Shown: positions 18,699 to 30,175 of the stretch, one piece after another
Position numbering within the stretch: position 1 is the first letter of the stretch
Layout: each line of letters begins with the position of its first letter
Assembly (NCBI RefSeq): GCF_000621525.1
Contig: NZ_JHYC01000014.1
Location: 1-64,000, forward strand
Origin: Legionella fairfieldensis ATCC 49588
GTDB lineage: Bacteria; Pseudomonadota; Gammaproteobacteria; Legionellales; Legionellaceae
DNA length: 64,000 nt
Direction: 5' to 3'
Notes under the pieces: model-generated
Seen by the model: the letters and a program-made list of their open reading frames with translations, nothing else
Database searches by the model: none
What the model was told of the DNA's origin: nothing
Made by a program: the position numbers and the translations under genes

Positions 18699-18945
18699 AG
18701 CTTTAAGTTTTACTTGACTTTTAATGATGCCTACGTCCGTGGCTTGTTCGCGTTACCTGGGGATTTTGGCAGGAAATCTGCCTTTTCCTGTCGTGGACAA
18801 TCCACCCACATGGATTTTGCAAGTGTCAAGTGAAACTTAAGGCTAATTGGACGAGTCGGCATTCATAGGGATTTTTAATAAGACATTGGATGCCGACTTT
18901 CGTCGGCAATTCGGTACTCTTTGAATTGTTTGTCAAGTACAAAGT
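18699..18945. repeat. family 1 repeat, copy B (most complete)
   Basis: The left arm AGCTTTAAGTTTTACTTGAC (18699-18718) is complementary to the right arm GTCAAGTGAAACTTAAGGCT (from 18825, extending to 18850). Beyond the right arm lies TGCCGAC-TTTC-GTCGGCA, a palindrome at 18891-18908, followed by AATTCGGTACT, a segment shared with copies A and C. The element covers most of the gap from 18558 to 18988. A 77-codon frame at 18600-18833 lies in it and is not credible. Confidence 0.65.
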
Positions 18946-18988
18946 CAATGCTGCTATAATAGCTGTTTTTATTATTAGAATAAGACTT

Positions 18989-19615
18989 ATGTTTGTTAAT
19001 TTATTGAATAAATTTGATCAGTTAATGGAAAAGGAAGTGAATAGCTATTTAGCTGTTGCTAATACGTTATTAGTACAAAAACAGCTTAGGCAGGCTCGGC
19101 ATGCGTTATCTCTCGCGCACAAGGGTTTTATGAAAATAGTACTAATAGTCATACGCTTAGAGGAAAAACTTCCTAAAGATAAGGTTCTCTCTGTATTGTG
19201 GGAGGAAATTAAAAAGAGAGTTACCGAAGGTGAACATAATTTTTTGACGATTCAGGAAAATTTTAATTTTTCAGGCGCTCGGTATTTATTAAATAAATAT
19301 CGGCTCGCTGTTAAAAATAACCGGATGGATGAAGCGACTTGTTATGGAAAAAAAATAAAGAATTATATGAACTGGGTGGTAGAAAACCATCAGTCAGCGA
19401 TTAGTGAAGGACTGGAAGCTAGTATTAGGTATAGGGATTTTTATGAACAATACAAACAAATTGAAAAAAAACACATAAAAAAGATCACCGAGAATCTGCA
19501 TTTTAAACCATTAAATTGTTCACTCCTTAACAGTGCATTTTTTCCATTACAATCACAGGGAAAACGTCTTAATCAAGCAGGAGATTCTTTGAATACTTTT
19601 CAGAAGAGTTTCTAG
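18989..19615 (+). CDS. hypothetical protein, about 208 aa
   Basis: I do not recognise this protein. The open frame extends upstream to 18890, but those codons lie in the family 1 repeat, so I start at the ATG at 18989 (MFVNLLNKFDQLMEK). The product is rich in Lys, Asn and charged residues and looks all-helical. There is no signal peptide or membrane span. Helix-rich, solitary genes like this are often lineage-specific in Legionella. An effector role is possible but unsupported. Confidence 0.55.
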   Translation: MFVNLLNKFDQLMEKEVNSYLAVANTLLVQKQLRQARHALSLAHKGFMKIVLIVIRLEEKLPKDKVLSVLWEEIKKRVTEGEHNFLTIQENFNFSGARYLLNKYRLAVKNNRMDEATCYGKKIKNYMNWVVENHQSAISEGLEASIRYRDFYEQYKQIEKKHIKKITENLHFKPLNCSLLNSAFFPLQSQGKRLNQAGDSLNTFQKSF

Positions 19616-19645
19616 TTTCCAATAAGATATCACATCATTTAAATT

Positions 19646-19722
19646 TGGTCGGAGTGACAGGAATTGAACCTGCGACCCCTGCCTCCCGAAGGCAGTGCTC
19701 TACCAGACTGAGCTACACTCCG
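19646..19722 (-). tRNA. tRNA-Pro (anticodon CGG)
   Basis: This is a complete 77-base cloverleaf on the minus strand. Acceptor arms are CGGAGTG and CACTCCG with encoded ACCA. The anticodon stem CTGCC/GGCAG encloses the loop TTCGGGA, with anticodon CGG reading CCG. The T-loop TTCAATT is present. It begins 1 base after the ispB stop codon, so it is probably read through from ispB. Confidence 0.97.
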
Positions 19723-19723
19723 A

Positions 19724-20692
19724 TTAATGATTGCGAATAAGAGCAAAATGCGCGAGATCTTCTAATGCTTTTTTGTATATTGTATCGGGCAATACGTGTA
19801 AAGCTGTTAGAGCCTGATCAACTTCCCGGGCTGCATAATTGCGGGTGAATTCAATAGATTGTGTGGCTTCAATTATTTCAAGTATATCGGCCAGGTTATG
19901 TAAACTTCCGTTTTTTAGACTGGTTTTAATTAACTGCTGTTGTGCTGTTGTACCGTGCTTCATTGCATGAAGTAAGGGAAGAGTTGCTTTTCCATCCGCC
20001 AAATCATCACCTATGTTTTTGCCAGTTGTCTTTGCATCGGAGCAATAGTCTAAAGCATCGTCAATTAACTGAAATGCATTACCTAAGTGAAGCCCATAAG
20101 CATATAGGTTTTTTTCTATTGTTTTATTACTGTGGCTTAAGAGGGCACCAATTGAAGCCGAAGCTGCAAATAGTAAAGCTGTCTTGGCACGAATGACCTC
20201 AAAATAATCCTCAATATTTAACGAATCGTTATGTCGATGGGTTAATTGCTTTACTTCACCGCAACTTATTTGATGAGAGGTATCTGCTAATAGATGAAGG
20301 ATCGGTGTATGGTTTACATTTACCATTAATTGTACCGATTGAGTAAAAAGGTAGTCACCTACTAAAATACTTGCCTTCGACCCCCAGATTTCATTGGCAG
20401 TTTCACGCCCACGTCTTAGAGTAGATTCATCAACAACATCATCATGTAACAGAGTAGCAGTATGAAAGAACTCTACCATTGCGGCCAGTGTGATATGATC
20501 TTTTCCCTGATAATTACAGGCATGGCTGGCTAAAAGTACTAGGAGAGGACGCAAACGCTTGCCACCGCTTTGAACAATATGATGAGCCAAATCATCAATC
20601 AGACCAACCTGAGATTGAATTTTGTCAACAATCAGAGCATTAACTGCATCAAAATCGTCACTAACCAGCGCCTTTAAACGCTCAACCGTCAT
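19724..20692 (-). CDS. ispB: octaprenyl (polyprenyl) diphosphate synthase
   Basis: This trans-prenyltransferase makes the side chain of ubiquinone. The first Asp-rich motif is LLHDDVVDES (Asp84, Asp85, Asp88), the second is LIDDALDYCSD, and [12 protein letters not shown] binds IPP. The length of 322 aa matches IspB. Ile/Leu-rich helices are typical of the fold. A tRNA-Pro gene follows directly. In many gammaproteobacteria ispB is beside rplU-rpmA-obgE; here that operon lies about 3 kb away, with ychF-pth-rplY between. Confidence 0.93.
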   Translation of the reverse strand: MTVERLKALVSDDFDAVNALIVDKIQSQVGLIDDLAHHIVQSGGKRLRPLLVLLASHACNYQGKDHITLAAMVEFFHTATLLHDDVVDESTLRRGRETANEIWGSKASILVGDYLFTQSVQLMVNVNHTPILHLLADTSHQISCGEVKQLTHRHNDSLNIEDYFEVIRAKTALLFAASASIGALLSHSNKTIEKNLYAYGLHLGNAFQLIDDALDYCSDAKTTGKNIGDDLADGKATLPLLHAMKHGTTAQQQLIKTSLKNGSLHNLADILEIIEATQSIEFTRNYAAREVDQALTALHVLPDTIYKKALEDLAHFALIRNH

Positions 20693-20880
20693 TTTTTATC
20701 CCCGAATTAATATCTTTCAGAATTAAAATACTGTTCTGAATAGTACATGCATGCTAAGGGTGGGGCGAGTTAATGTCAAGATTGCTTGCCAGTGATTTAA
20801 TAAAAGAGAGTCTGATTAAGAAAAATTATGACGTTATTTATCCTCAGCAAGTTCCTTGTAATGTTTTTAACTCGGTTGAT

Positions 20881-21972
20881 TTATACATTAAAACGAAAAT
20901 GCATGACATCACCATCACAAACTACGTAGTCTTTTCCTTCCAGGCGTAACTTTCCTGCTTCTTTTGCGCCCTGCTCTCCACGATGAGTGATAAACGCATC
21001 ATAAGCGATGACTTCAGCACGGATAAAACCCTTTTCAAAATCAGTATGAATGACTGAAGCTGCTTGAGGTGCAGTAGCGCCTTTGCGTATAGTCCAGGCT
21101 CGTACTTCTTTAACACCGGCAGTAAAATAAGTTTGTAGCCCTAAAAGTTCATAACCAGCACGGATAACTCGATGCAAACCTGGCTCTTCCAGTCCCAAAT
21201 CCAGCATAAACTCCAGTCGATCGGCGTCATCCAACTCGACAAGTTCTGCTTCTGTGGCAGCACAAAGGGCAACAATAGATGCATTTTCCTTTTTAGCCAG
21301 TGCAGTTACTTTGTCTAGTAGAGGATTGTCTTTATAACCATTATCGTCTACGTTTGCGATATAAAGTACAGGCTTTGCGGTTAGAAGAAATAAATGCCGA
21401 ATAATTAATTCTTCTTCTTGAGTAAGTGGTAGAGTCCGTACTGGCGAACCTGCATCCAGATGGATTTTAACTTTTTCAAGTGTTTGTTTTTCAAACAAGG
21501 CTTCTTTATTACCACTTTTACTATTTTTATTGGCCTTGTTTAAGGCTTTTTCAACACTATCCATGTCGGCTAATGCTAATTCGGTATTAATGACTTCAAT
21601 ATCACTGAGCGGGTCAACGCGTCCTTCAACATGAATCACATCGGAATTATCGAAACAGCGAACAACATGCGCAATAGCATCGGTTTCTCTGATGTTAGCT
21701 AAAAATTGATTACCAAGTCCTTCGCCGCTGGATGCACCTTTTACGAGTCCGGCAATGTCAACAAACTGCATGGTTGCAGGGACTGCTTGCTGTGGTTTTA
21801 CAATCTCACTGAGTGCATTAAGACGAGGATCAGGTACAGTAACGATGCCTATATTTGGTTCAATCGTGCAAAAGGGATAATTGGCGGCCTCAATGCCTGC
21901 TTTGGTTAATGCATTGAATAATGTGGATTTTCCCACATTTGGTAAACCGACTATTCCACATTTAAATCCCAT
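20881..21972 (-). CDS. ychF: redox-regulated ATPase/GTPase YchF (OLA1 family)
   Basis: This universally conserved Obg-family P-loop NTPase prefers ATP and associates with ribosomes. The P-loop GLPNVGKS lies at residues 9-16, [12 protein letters not shown] is switch II/G3, and NVDD stands in place of NKxD, as expected for an ATP-preferring member. A C-terminal TGS-like domain follows ([20 protein letters not shown]). It is 363 aa, the normal length, and sits 10 bases after pth in the standard pth-ychF order. Confidence 0.97.
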   Translation of the reverse strand: MGFKCGIVGLPNVGKSTLFNALTKAGIEAANYPFCTIEPNIGIVTVPDPRLNALSEIVKPQQAVPATMQFVDIAGLVKGASSGEGLGNQFLANIRETDAIAHVVRCFDNSDVIHVEGRVDPLSDIEVINTELALADMDSVEKALNKANKNSKSGNKEALFEKQTLEKVKIHLDAGSPVRTLPLTQEEELIIRHLFLLTAKPVLYIANVDDNGYKDNPLLDKVTALAKKENASIVALCAATEAELVELDDADRLEFMLDLGLEEPGLHRVIRAGYELLGLQTYFTAGVKEVRAWTIRKGATAPQAASVIHTDFEKGFIRAEVIAYDAFITHRGEQGAKEAGKLRLEGKDYVVCDGDVMHFRFNV

Positions 21973-21982
21973 AAGTCACCTC

Positions 21983-22552
21983 TTAACCATTTAATAAATT
22001 CATAGCCGCCGCAATATTTCCTGTTAATAGAGTAGGGAGGATTGCGATACCTCGATCGATGGCATCAAACATTAATTGTTTATCTTGTTGAGAGGGTTTC
22101 CCTAACACAAAATTTAAAACCAGATCTTTATGCCCCGGGTGCCCAATGCCAATGCGTAAACGATGAAAATCCGAACTGCCTAATTGGCTAATAATATCTC
22201 GCAGACCATTGTGTCCTCCATGGCCACCACCCGTTTTTATTTTTATACGGCCAGGAGGTAAATCAAGCTCATCATGTGCTACCAGAATTTCATCAGGGTT
22301 AATACGGTAAAATTGGCTTACTTCTCGGACTGGCAAACCGCTATGATTCATAAAAGTCAATGGCAATAACGTTTTGCAAACCTGTCTGTTAATATCGAAA
22401 CTGGCTATTTCACTATGCAATTTCTTATCTATTTTAAAGTGCGCATTATAGTGTTGAGTTAATGTTTCTATAAACCATCCGCCAGCATTGTGCCTTGTAT
22501 ATTCATAAGCAGAACCAGGATTGCGCAGCCCAATAATAAGTTTAATTGCCAT
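21983..22552 (-). CDS. pth: peptidyl-tRNA hydrolase
   Basis: This cytosolic enzyme recycles peptidyl-tRNA released from stalled ribosomes. The family signature is visible: GLRNPGSAYEYTRHNAG with catalytic His21 and Asn11, TFMNHSG, AHDELDLPPG, and GGGHGGHNGLRDI. The length of 189 aa is normal. It lies between the L25 gene and ychF, a widespread order. Confidence 0.97.
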   Translation of the reverse strand: MAIKLIIGLRNPGSAYEYTRHNAGGWFIETLTQHYNAHFKIDKKLHSEIASFDINRQVCKTLLPLTFMNHSGLPVREVSQFYRINPDEILVAHDELDLPPGRIKIKTGGGHGGHNGLRDIISQLGSSDFHRLRIGIGHPGHKDLVLNFVLGKPSQQDKQLMFDAIDRGIAILPTLLTGNIAAAMNLLNG

Positions 22553-22694
22553 AATATACGAGAAGTTAATAAGACATCATTCAAAAACAATCGGGTTGTA
22601 AAAAATCAGAAGAACAAGACACTGCTTGAAAGCTACCATTCAGAACAGTGAACTTGTTCCTTCATTAAAAAAAGTTATTGAAATAAGTTTAGTC

Positions 22695-23342
22695 TTATTC
22701 AGTGTCTTTTTCTTCTTCAACAGGTTCAGGCGTTGAAGTTGCAGACTCTTCTTCAGTCATACCAGTTTTTGGCGTATGAATACTAACAACGGGTAAATTA
22801 TGGCTATCATCTTTTAAATCTACAGTTAATTGTACACCCTTTGGCAGTTTCAGATCAGAGAGATGTACTACATCCCCGATGTCCACATGAGCCATATCAA
22901 CTTCAATAAATTCGGGTAGATTTTTTACCTGGCAACGTACTTCAACCTGGGTCATGGCATGATTGATGATTCCGCCCGCTTTAACCCCTTTTGCTGTATC
23001 TTCATTAATAAAATGAACAGGAATATTTTTTATCAGCACGTCTTTTGCAGAAACCCGTTGCAGATCCATATGCAGGATAACCGGCTTATAAGGGTGGCGT
23101 TGCAAGTCTTTTAAAATAACGTGTTCAATTTTGCCATCAAGATGTAAATCAAATACGCTCGAATAAATACTCTCGCTTTCCAGCGCTTTAACTACTTTAT
23201 TATGCAGTAAGTGAATTGATAGCGGTTTTTTATCGCCGCCATATAAAACAGCAGGCACTTTATTTTCAAGACGACGCAGGCGGCGGCTCGCACCTTTCCC
23301 TATATCTTGTCTTGTTTGAGCTTCTAAAACGATTGTTGACAT
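22695..23342 (-). CDS. rplY: 50S ribosomal protein L25/general stress protein Ctc
   Basis: This 5S rRNA-binding protein is the long two-domain form (215 aa). The N-terminal L25 domain (LEAQTRQDIGKGASRRLRR, VLYGGDKKPL) is followed by the Ctc beta-domain (FINEDTAKGVKAGG) and an acidic tail. E. coli has only the short form. A ribosome site (GGAG) precedes the ATG at 23342. It heads rplY-pth-ychF. Confidence 0.95.
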   Translation of the reverse strand: MSTIVLEAQTRQDIGKGASRRLRRLENKVPAVLYGGDKKPLSIHLLHNKVVKALESESIYSSVFDLHLDGKIEHVILKDLQRHPYKPVILHMDLQRVSAKDVLIKNIPVHFINEDTAKGVKAGGIINHAMTQVEVRCQVKNLPEFIEVDMAHVDIGDVVHLSDLKLPKGVQLTVDLKDDSHNLPVVSIHTPKTGMTEEESATSTPEPVEEEKDTE

Positions 23343-23643
23343 GAGTAGTCTCCATAAAAAAGTAAAACCCTTCGCTTCGCCCGCGACCAGGACAAAGATC
23401 CAACATTGGAAAGGGTGGGGCAGTATACAACAGAGTCTATTGACATTTCTACTATTTTGTTCAGATAGCTTAACGTACTTCTTTCATTAGGGGTAGAATG
23501 AGCGATAAAATGGAGGTTTTTGAGTGCAAACTGATAAATGTCAATAGGTTTAATTAAAATCAACTTGAAGTCATTGCTGTAATTTCATAGAATACGTCAC
23601 TTTATTGAATTTGTGAAGCCATCAGGCGAGTTGGAGAATAGCT
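23343..23643. other. divergent intergenic region between the L25 gene and rplU
   Basis: No gene is credible in these 301 bases; a minus-strand frame at 23324-23563 overlaps the L25 start and has no family resemblance. The region must hold the promoters of both ribosomal-protein operons. I could not single out a convincing -35/-10 pair. Confidence 0.5.
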
Positions 23644-23955
23644 ATGTATGCTGTAATTAAGACGGGCGGTAAGCAATACCGCGTAAAAAAAGGCGATGTT
23701 ATCAAATTGGAACTGCTGTCCGATGATGTTGGCAATGAAGTAACATTCTCTGAAGTACTTATGCTTGCTGATGGTGACAAGATTACTTGCGGTACGCCTC
23801 TTATTGACAAGGCAATTGTCAAAGCAGAGATTATGGAGCATGGTCGTCATAAAAAAGTTAAAATTATTAAATTTCGTCGTCGTAAGCACCACATGAAACA
23901 AATGGGTCATCGACAATATTATACGCAGGTAAAAATTACTGCGATTGGTAAGTAA
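23644..23955 (+). CDS. rplU: 50S ribosomal protein L21
   Basis: The 103-aa protein begins MYAVIKTGGKQYRVKKGD, the family signature, and ends in the conserved KFRRRKHHMKQMGHRQ region. GGAG precedes the ATG. It is the first gene of rplU-rpmA. Confidence 0.98.
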   Translation: MYAVIKTGGKQYRVKKGDVIKLELLSDDVGNEVTFSEVLMLADGDKITCGTPLIDKAIVKAEIMEHGRHKKVKIIKFRRRKHHMKQMGHRQYYTQVKITAIGK

Positions 23956-23967
23956 GAGGGGAAAGAA

Positions 23968-24237
23968 ATGGCTCATAAGAAAGCAGGTGGTAGTACTCGT
24001 AACGGCCGCGACTCGAATCCCAAGTATCTTGGTGTAAAGCGATATGGTGGCCAAATAGTTGGCGCAGGTGAAATTCTTGTTCGTCAACGCGGTACTCAAT
24101 TTCATGCCGGTGAAGGAGTTGGTTGTGGTCGAGATCATACTCTTTATGCGTTGGTTGCTGGTATTGTAAAGTTCACTATCAAAGGTGCAAAAAAACGCAG
24201 ATACGTTACAATTACTGCAGTAGAAAGAGAAAGTTAA
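23968..24237 (+). CDS. rpmA: 50S ribosomal protein L27
   Basis: The 89-aa protein begins [19 protein letters not shown] and contains GNRG-like [10 protein letters not shown], both diagnostic. Its N-terminus reaches the peptidyl-transferase centre. It is 12 bases after rplU, with a ribosome site GAGGGGAAAG. A terminator follows. Confidence 0.98.
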   Translation: MAHKKAGGSTRNGRDSNPKYLGVKRYGGQIVGAGEILVRQRGTQFHAGEGVGCGRDHTLYALVAGIVKFTIKGAKKRRYVTITAVERES

Positions 24238-24256
24238 TTTAATTTGTCCGATCATG

Positions 24257-24279
24257 GCCCCGTTATTCGGGGCTTTTTT
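24257..24279 (+). terminator. rho-independent terminator after rpmA
   Basis: GCCCCG-TTATT-CGGGGC followed by six T. This is a strong GC stem that should separate rplU-rpmA from obgE. Confidence 0.9.
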
Positions 24280-24474
24280 GTAAGTGCTCAGCCTCTTTCA
24301 GGAAATAGTTCCAGATGAATTTGAGTAGTGAATGACGTCAACTTAAAGCCAATGACTGTGTTTTGCAGTTTGATCGGAGGCTTATTTATAAAGGATAGCC
24401 TTTAAGTGGATGTCATACTCGTTCTATTTTCCCGTGAAACCTGAGCGGTTACTTTTTTTGCCTGAGTGATATAA

Positions 24475-26533
<2,059 letters not shown>

Positions 26534-26562
<29 letters not shown>

Positions 26563-27517
26563 TGATTTCTTCCAAGGTTATAAAACTCAAAATGTTAATA
26601 TACGGCTGAACAGGCAAAAATTGAAGGCCCCATAAAGCAATAACGGGTTGAAAGCCTGTAAGAAAACGCCCATCAGCAAGGGTCAGGGGATTTTGTTTTA
26701 CCAGAATCAGGTAACCATCGGTAAACCAGTTGAAAAGGGAGAAATTATAGGATAATTGGGGTGATTGGGTGACATAAGAAGGCAATTCAGCTGAAGTGAA
26801 AAGTGGAAAGATTGCAATAGGAGTCACTTTACTTTTCTGCGTTAAAGGCGTGTTAATGGTCATAATACGTAATAAATGATTATCTTTTGCAGCGACACGC
26901 CAGTGAGTCGAACTGTATGACATGGGAAATGCACGCAAGGAAGTAATCGGCCAGTGTTGTTTTTTATTATAAGCTTGCGCCGTTGAAACCGCACGGTGGT
27001 GTTGTACTGTATTAAAAATTAGAAATAACCCGGCAAGAAGAAGCCCGATGATAGCTCCCCGCGGTTCCTTATGAAAAAAAGTCCAGCTAACACCTAAAAC
27101 GAGCGGAACAGTAAAAAAAGGGTTAATGATTGCTATTATATCCCAACTAATTCGCCTGTCAGAAAAAGGCCAGAGCAACAGTGTGCCATAGTTAGTACAC
27201 GCATCAAGCAAACCGTGTGTTGCATAGCCAATCATTGCAGCCAGTAAAGTAATTTTCCATGTATGCCGAAAACGCTTAAACAGTAATAAAAATAAACCAA
27301 CCAGCAAGCCACCTGGCAGAATAAAACTTAAAGAGTGAGTAAAATGACGATGATAAAGTAGCGTTGCCAGGGGATTGGAATTATCGCGAATAAAAATATC
27401 CAGATCGGGCGCCAGCGCGGCCAGGGCACCAACCAGCCAGGCGTTGGATTGATCCTGTTTATATAATACAATTTGCGCACAGGCAGCACCTAAAGCAGCA
27501 TGAGTAATAGGATCCAT
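26534..27517 (-). CDS. YdjM-like membrane-bound metal-dependent hydrolase family protein
   Basis: The 327-aa protein begins MDPITHAALGAACAQ and contains DLDIFIRDNSN with YHRHFTHSL, the conserved Asp/His pattern of the YdjM/YfhO-type family (PF04307). Several membrane helices occupy residues ~20-175. The C-terminal 150 residues are mostly soluble. In E. coli ydjM is LexA-regulated; I see no SOS box here. The biochemical role is unknown. It is probably co-transcribed with the downstream cinA-like gene, which overlaps it. Confidence 0.85.
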
Positions 27518-27644
27518 ACACTACACTCGGTTAGTAATTATTGAGGTTTTGATAAACAAAATACATGATCTAAGGCTTTATTCGAATAGATAAAATAGCT
27601 GAAAGTCATTATTTCTCCTTATCTTGGTAATGAGCAAGCAATAT

Positions 27645-28490
27645 TTAAAGCTCTGGAATCAATTCCTTACAATGCCGCATGGCGCGCTGATGCTCGGGTG
27701 GCAGCGTCCAATAATCACCATATTGTTGTCTTAAAATGACATCAGACCGGTTTATAATATTAAACTGACCCGTTTCAAAGGGCGCGCGTTTTAAAGGGTA
27801 AATATCGTCATAATGTAAAAGATTTTGACCCACGCAGTTATAACCTCTGCCAAGATAAGGACTATTACTTGAGTTTGCTTTGTGAGTGATGCCCTGAAGC
27901 CAACGTTCTAATAGGGATTTGGATAAAAAATGTCCTAAAAATCGATAAAAAGCACTATGATGGCCGGTTGCCGTAGCGCTGTATTTTGTACTTAATAAAC
28001 GAGAGAGTTTTTTAGCAACGAATTTATAGAATTTTCGCTGATTGATAGGAGCTGGCATGCTATCGTAAACAAAGACATCAATAAATATCCCTTGAACATA
28101 AGATTCGTTACCTGACTCATGTTTTTCAATATAACGACTGCTGCGATCTCTTATTTTAAGGGGAGTTGCTAAATTGTAATAACCAGGGTCAGTGTGGGCT
28201 GTTTGTAACCACATGTTCTCTGGCAATTCAGAAGGAGCAACACGAAGAAAAGTTTCATAGCTCGCTCGAGGCATGGCAATATCCATGTCGTCATCCCAGG
28301 GAATAAACCCTTGGTGACGAATAGCGCCTAAAAGAGTGCCTGCATCAAGCCAATAATCTAAGTCATGTTTGAGGCAAATTGCATCGACAACCTCGAGCAT
28401 TGCCAACATTTTTAGCTGAGCCTGCCTTAATCTGCCATCTTGTTGAGCAGTGGCGGCTAAATAATGATTAATAGAGTTTTGCTGACTCAC
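27645..28490 (-). CDS. LicD family protein (phosphocholine/phosphosugar transferase-like)
   Basis: The 281-aa protein has the LicD signature LDAGTLLGAIRHQGFIPWDD followed by DMDIAMPR, in which Asp66-68 and Asp70 form the metal-binding cluster. LicD proteins belong to the nucleotidyltransferase superfamily and transfer phosphocholine or related groups to surface glycans, or ribitol phosphate in eukaryotic relatives. Legionella lipids and LPS may be the target, or a host glycan if it is secreted. No signal peptide is present. It stands alone; a decayed reading frame lies upstream. Confidence 0.88.
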   Translation of the reverse strand: MSQQNSINHYLAATAQQDGRLRQAQLKMLAMLEVVDAICLKHDLDYWLDAGTLLGAIRHQGFIPWDDDMDIAMPRASYETFLRVAPSELPENMWLQTAHTDPGYYNLATPLKIRDRSSRYIEKHESGNESYVQGIFIDVFVYDSMPAPINQRKFYKFVAKKLSRLLSTKYSATATGHHSAFYRFLGHFLSKSLLERWLQGITHKANSSNSPYLGRGYNCVGQNLLHYDDIYPLKRAPFETGQFNIINRSDVILRQQYGDYWTLPPEHQRAMRHCKELIPEL

Positions 28491-28579
28491 TTAAAACCCG
28501 TTATAAGAACGATGCGTTATACTATACCTTATTTAATAAATAGAATCTGCTTATAGGAGATCATTTCCCAAGGTGAACC

Positions 28580-28770
28580 TTATTCAGGATTTGCTCTGAT
28601 ATTAGCATTATGGGAAACGGGGTATATTTCTTTAAGAGAGGCAATGGTATTATCCAGACTTTTTCTATCCTGTATATTGCTCTTTTTTAATATCCCATAA
28701 ATAGCATTGGTCTGATTGTCAGCTCAATACCAGTTTTAAAGAGTTGACGAGATAAAAGTTTAGTATCCAT
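28580..28770 (-). pseudogene. frameshifted small reading frame, unknown function
   Basis: From an ATG at 28770 the minus strand reads MDTKLLSRQLFKTGIELT and onward to a TAA after about 27 codons. A one-base shift at an A-run (about 28690) restores a second open stretch, KSNIQDRKSLDNTIASLKE, to a TAA at 28580. The two halves together look like a natural ~63-aa protein. It may be a pseudogene, a sequencing indel or a recoded gene. The rest of the gap 28491-29051 is AT-rich, with nothing else I can support. Confidence 0.35.
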
Positions 28771-29051
28771 TAGTTTAAGACCAATAAAATATCATTTAGA
28801 TTATAATTTTATCATTTTTTTTTGGCAATATCAAAGGATATGGAATAAATAGATTTTACTGAAAAGTTTTATTGAAAATTAAGACTCGTTTTGAGCATAG
28901 TAAACAACAATTTATTGTGAAAAAGATTTTTATTAATTTTGAAAATATACTTCCTGAATAATAGCCGCTACTGAAATAATGGTTTAAGGCTAAATACTTG
29001 TCTATCTATTCTTAAAACAGGAAATTTTATTAAGAAATAGGGAATGGGTTT

Positions 29052-30098
29052 TTAAGTGGGATATTGCAACCAGACAGGCATTACTTTTTCTAAATAGGTC
29101 ATGAATTTCCATAAACCTACCTGCCACTCCAAGGTGCCGTATGGGTCGGCTTTCAGTTCAGGATAGGCAATGCCCAATCCAAATAAACCAGGGCCAATAA
29201 TACCTGTTTGGGGATTATAATTAATAGATTCATAATCTCCAATAACAATATTGTTTCGCCGTTCAAAACCCACGGCATAAATTACTTTATTACATTCAGG
29301 AAGAAAACGGGCAATATTGGCCTCATTGACTGTATAACGTACAAGATTGTCCGGTAAAATACCATCTATATGCTGTCTTGCCCAACTCGCTGTTTGACCT
29401 TTAAGTCCGGTGTTATCAAATAGAATCCATTCACCCATATCAATAGCATAGCGACAAGGCGAACGATAAAAATTAATTATTTTTTTTACGCCTGACTCTA
29501 CAAGATAACGAAGAATAATCATTGCTGAGTGAGAAGAACCGAAAACGCCATAGGTTTCCCCAGGATCAGCAATGTTTGCCAGCCGTTCCTTATCAATAGC
29601 AACCTCAAAAGGTACGACATTCACACCAGGGTAATTGAGACTGGATGGCACAGCTCCCGTTGCCAGAATAACATTTTTTGCTTGATAATTTTGTTCGCCA
29701 GTACATAAAGACCAGGCGCGTTGCGATAAAAGCAGGGTATGAACGGTGGTTTGCTGCGTCACTACTTTTTGCTGTAATTGCGTGGTGATCCATTGCAAAG
29801 GAGTAACAATTTCACTTAAAGTACAGGTCTTGTCGGGTGACAAATGATTTAATGGAAAATCGATAGAAGACTCTTTATAAGAAAAAGAACGAGCCGCCTG
29901 TAAAAAATCAATGAAGCGCCGTACTGTGGTGTTACTTGAAACATGAAACCACAACTGACCTAAATCACCAACATGAAAATGAGGGTCGAGCCATAAAATG
30001 TCAGCGGGTGGAATGTTCCAATCCAACAACTTTCCTACTGCCGCAATCCCGGCAGGTCCTGCGCCAATAACCGCCCATTGGAATAATTTTTGATCCAT
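29052..30098 (-). CDS. FAD-dependent pyridine nucleotide-disulphide oxidoreductase-like protein
   Basis: The 348-aa protein starts with a Rossmann motif WAVIGAGPAGIAAVGKLL (GAGPAG at residues 12-17), has NVILATGAVPSSLNYPG in the middle, a second nucleotide-binding stretch GVFGSSHSAMIILRYL, and IYAVGFERRN near the C-terminus. This is the layout of FAD/NAD(P) oxidoreductases. There is no redox-active CxxC, so it is not a thioredoxin reductase. The substrate cannot be inferred. It follows ispA on the same strand with a 77-base gap. Confidence 0.8.
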   Translation of the reverse strand: MDQKLFQWAVIGAGPAGIAAVGKLLDWNIPPADILWLDPHFHVGDLGQLWFHVSSNTTVRRFIDFLQAARSFSYKESSIDFPLNHLSPDKTCTLSEIVTPLQWITTQLQQKVVTQQTTVHTLLLSQRAWSLCTGEQNYQAKNVILATGAVPSSLNYPGVNVVPFEVAIDKERLANIADPGETYGVFGSSHSAMIILRYLVESGVKKIINFYRSPCRYAIDMGEWILFDNTGLKGQTASWARQHIDGILPDNLVRYTVNEANIARFLPECNKVIYAVGFERRNNIVIGDYESINYNPQTGIIGPGLFGLGIAYPELKADPYGTLEWQVGLWKFMTYLEKVMPVWLQYPT

Positions 30099-30175
30099 TT
30101 AATTTTATTGTGCTCAATGATAACGCCTATTTTAAAACTGAGAGCAGGTTTTAACAAGACGATTCGTACATGACA

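Noticed and set aside
18600..18833. 77-codon plus-strand frame after dps
   Set aside because: It lies over an inverted repeat and the family 1 repeat copy B, and has no ribosome site or family.
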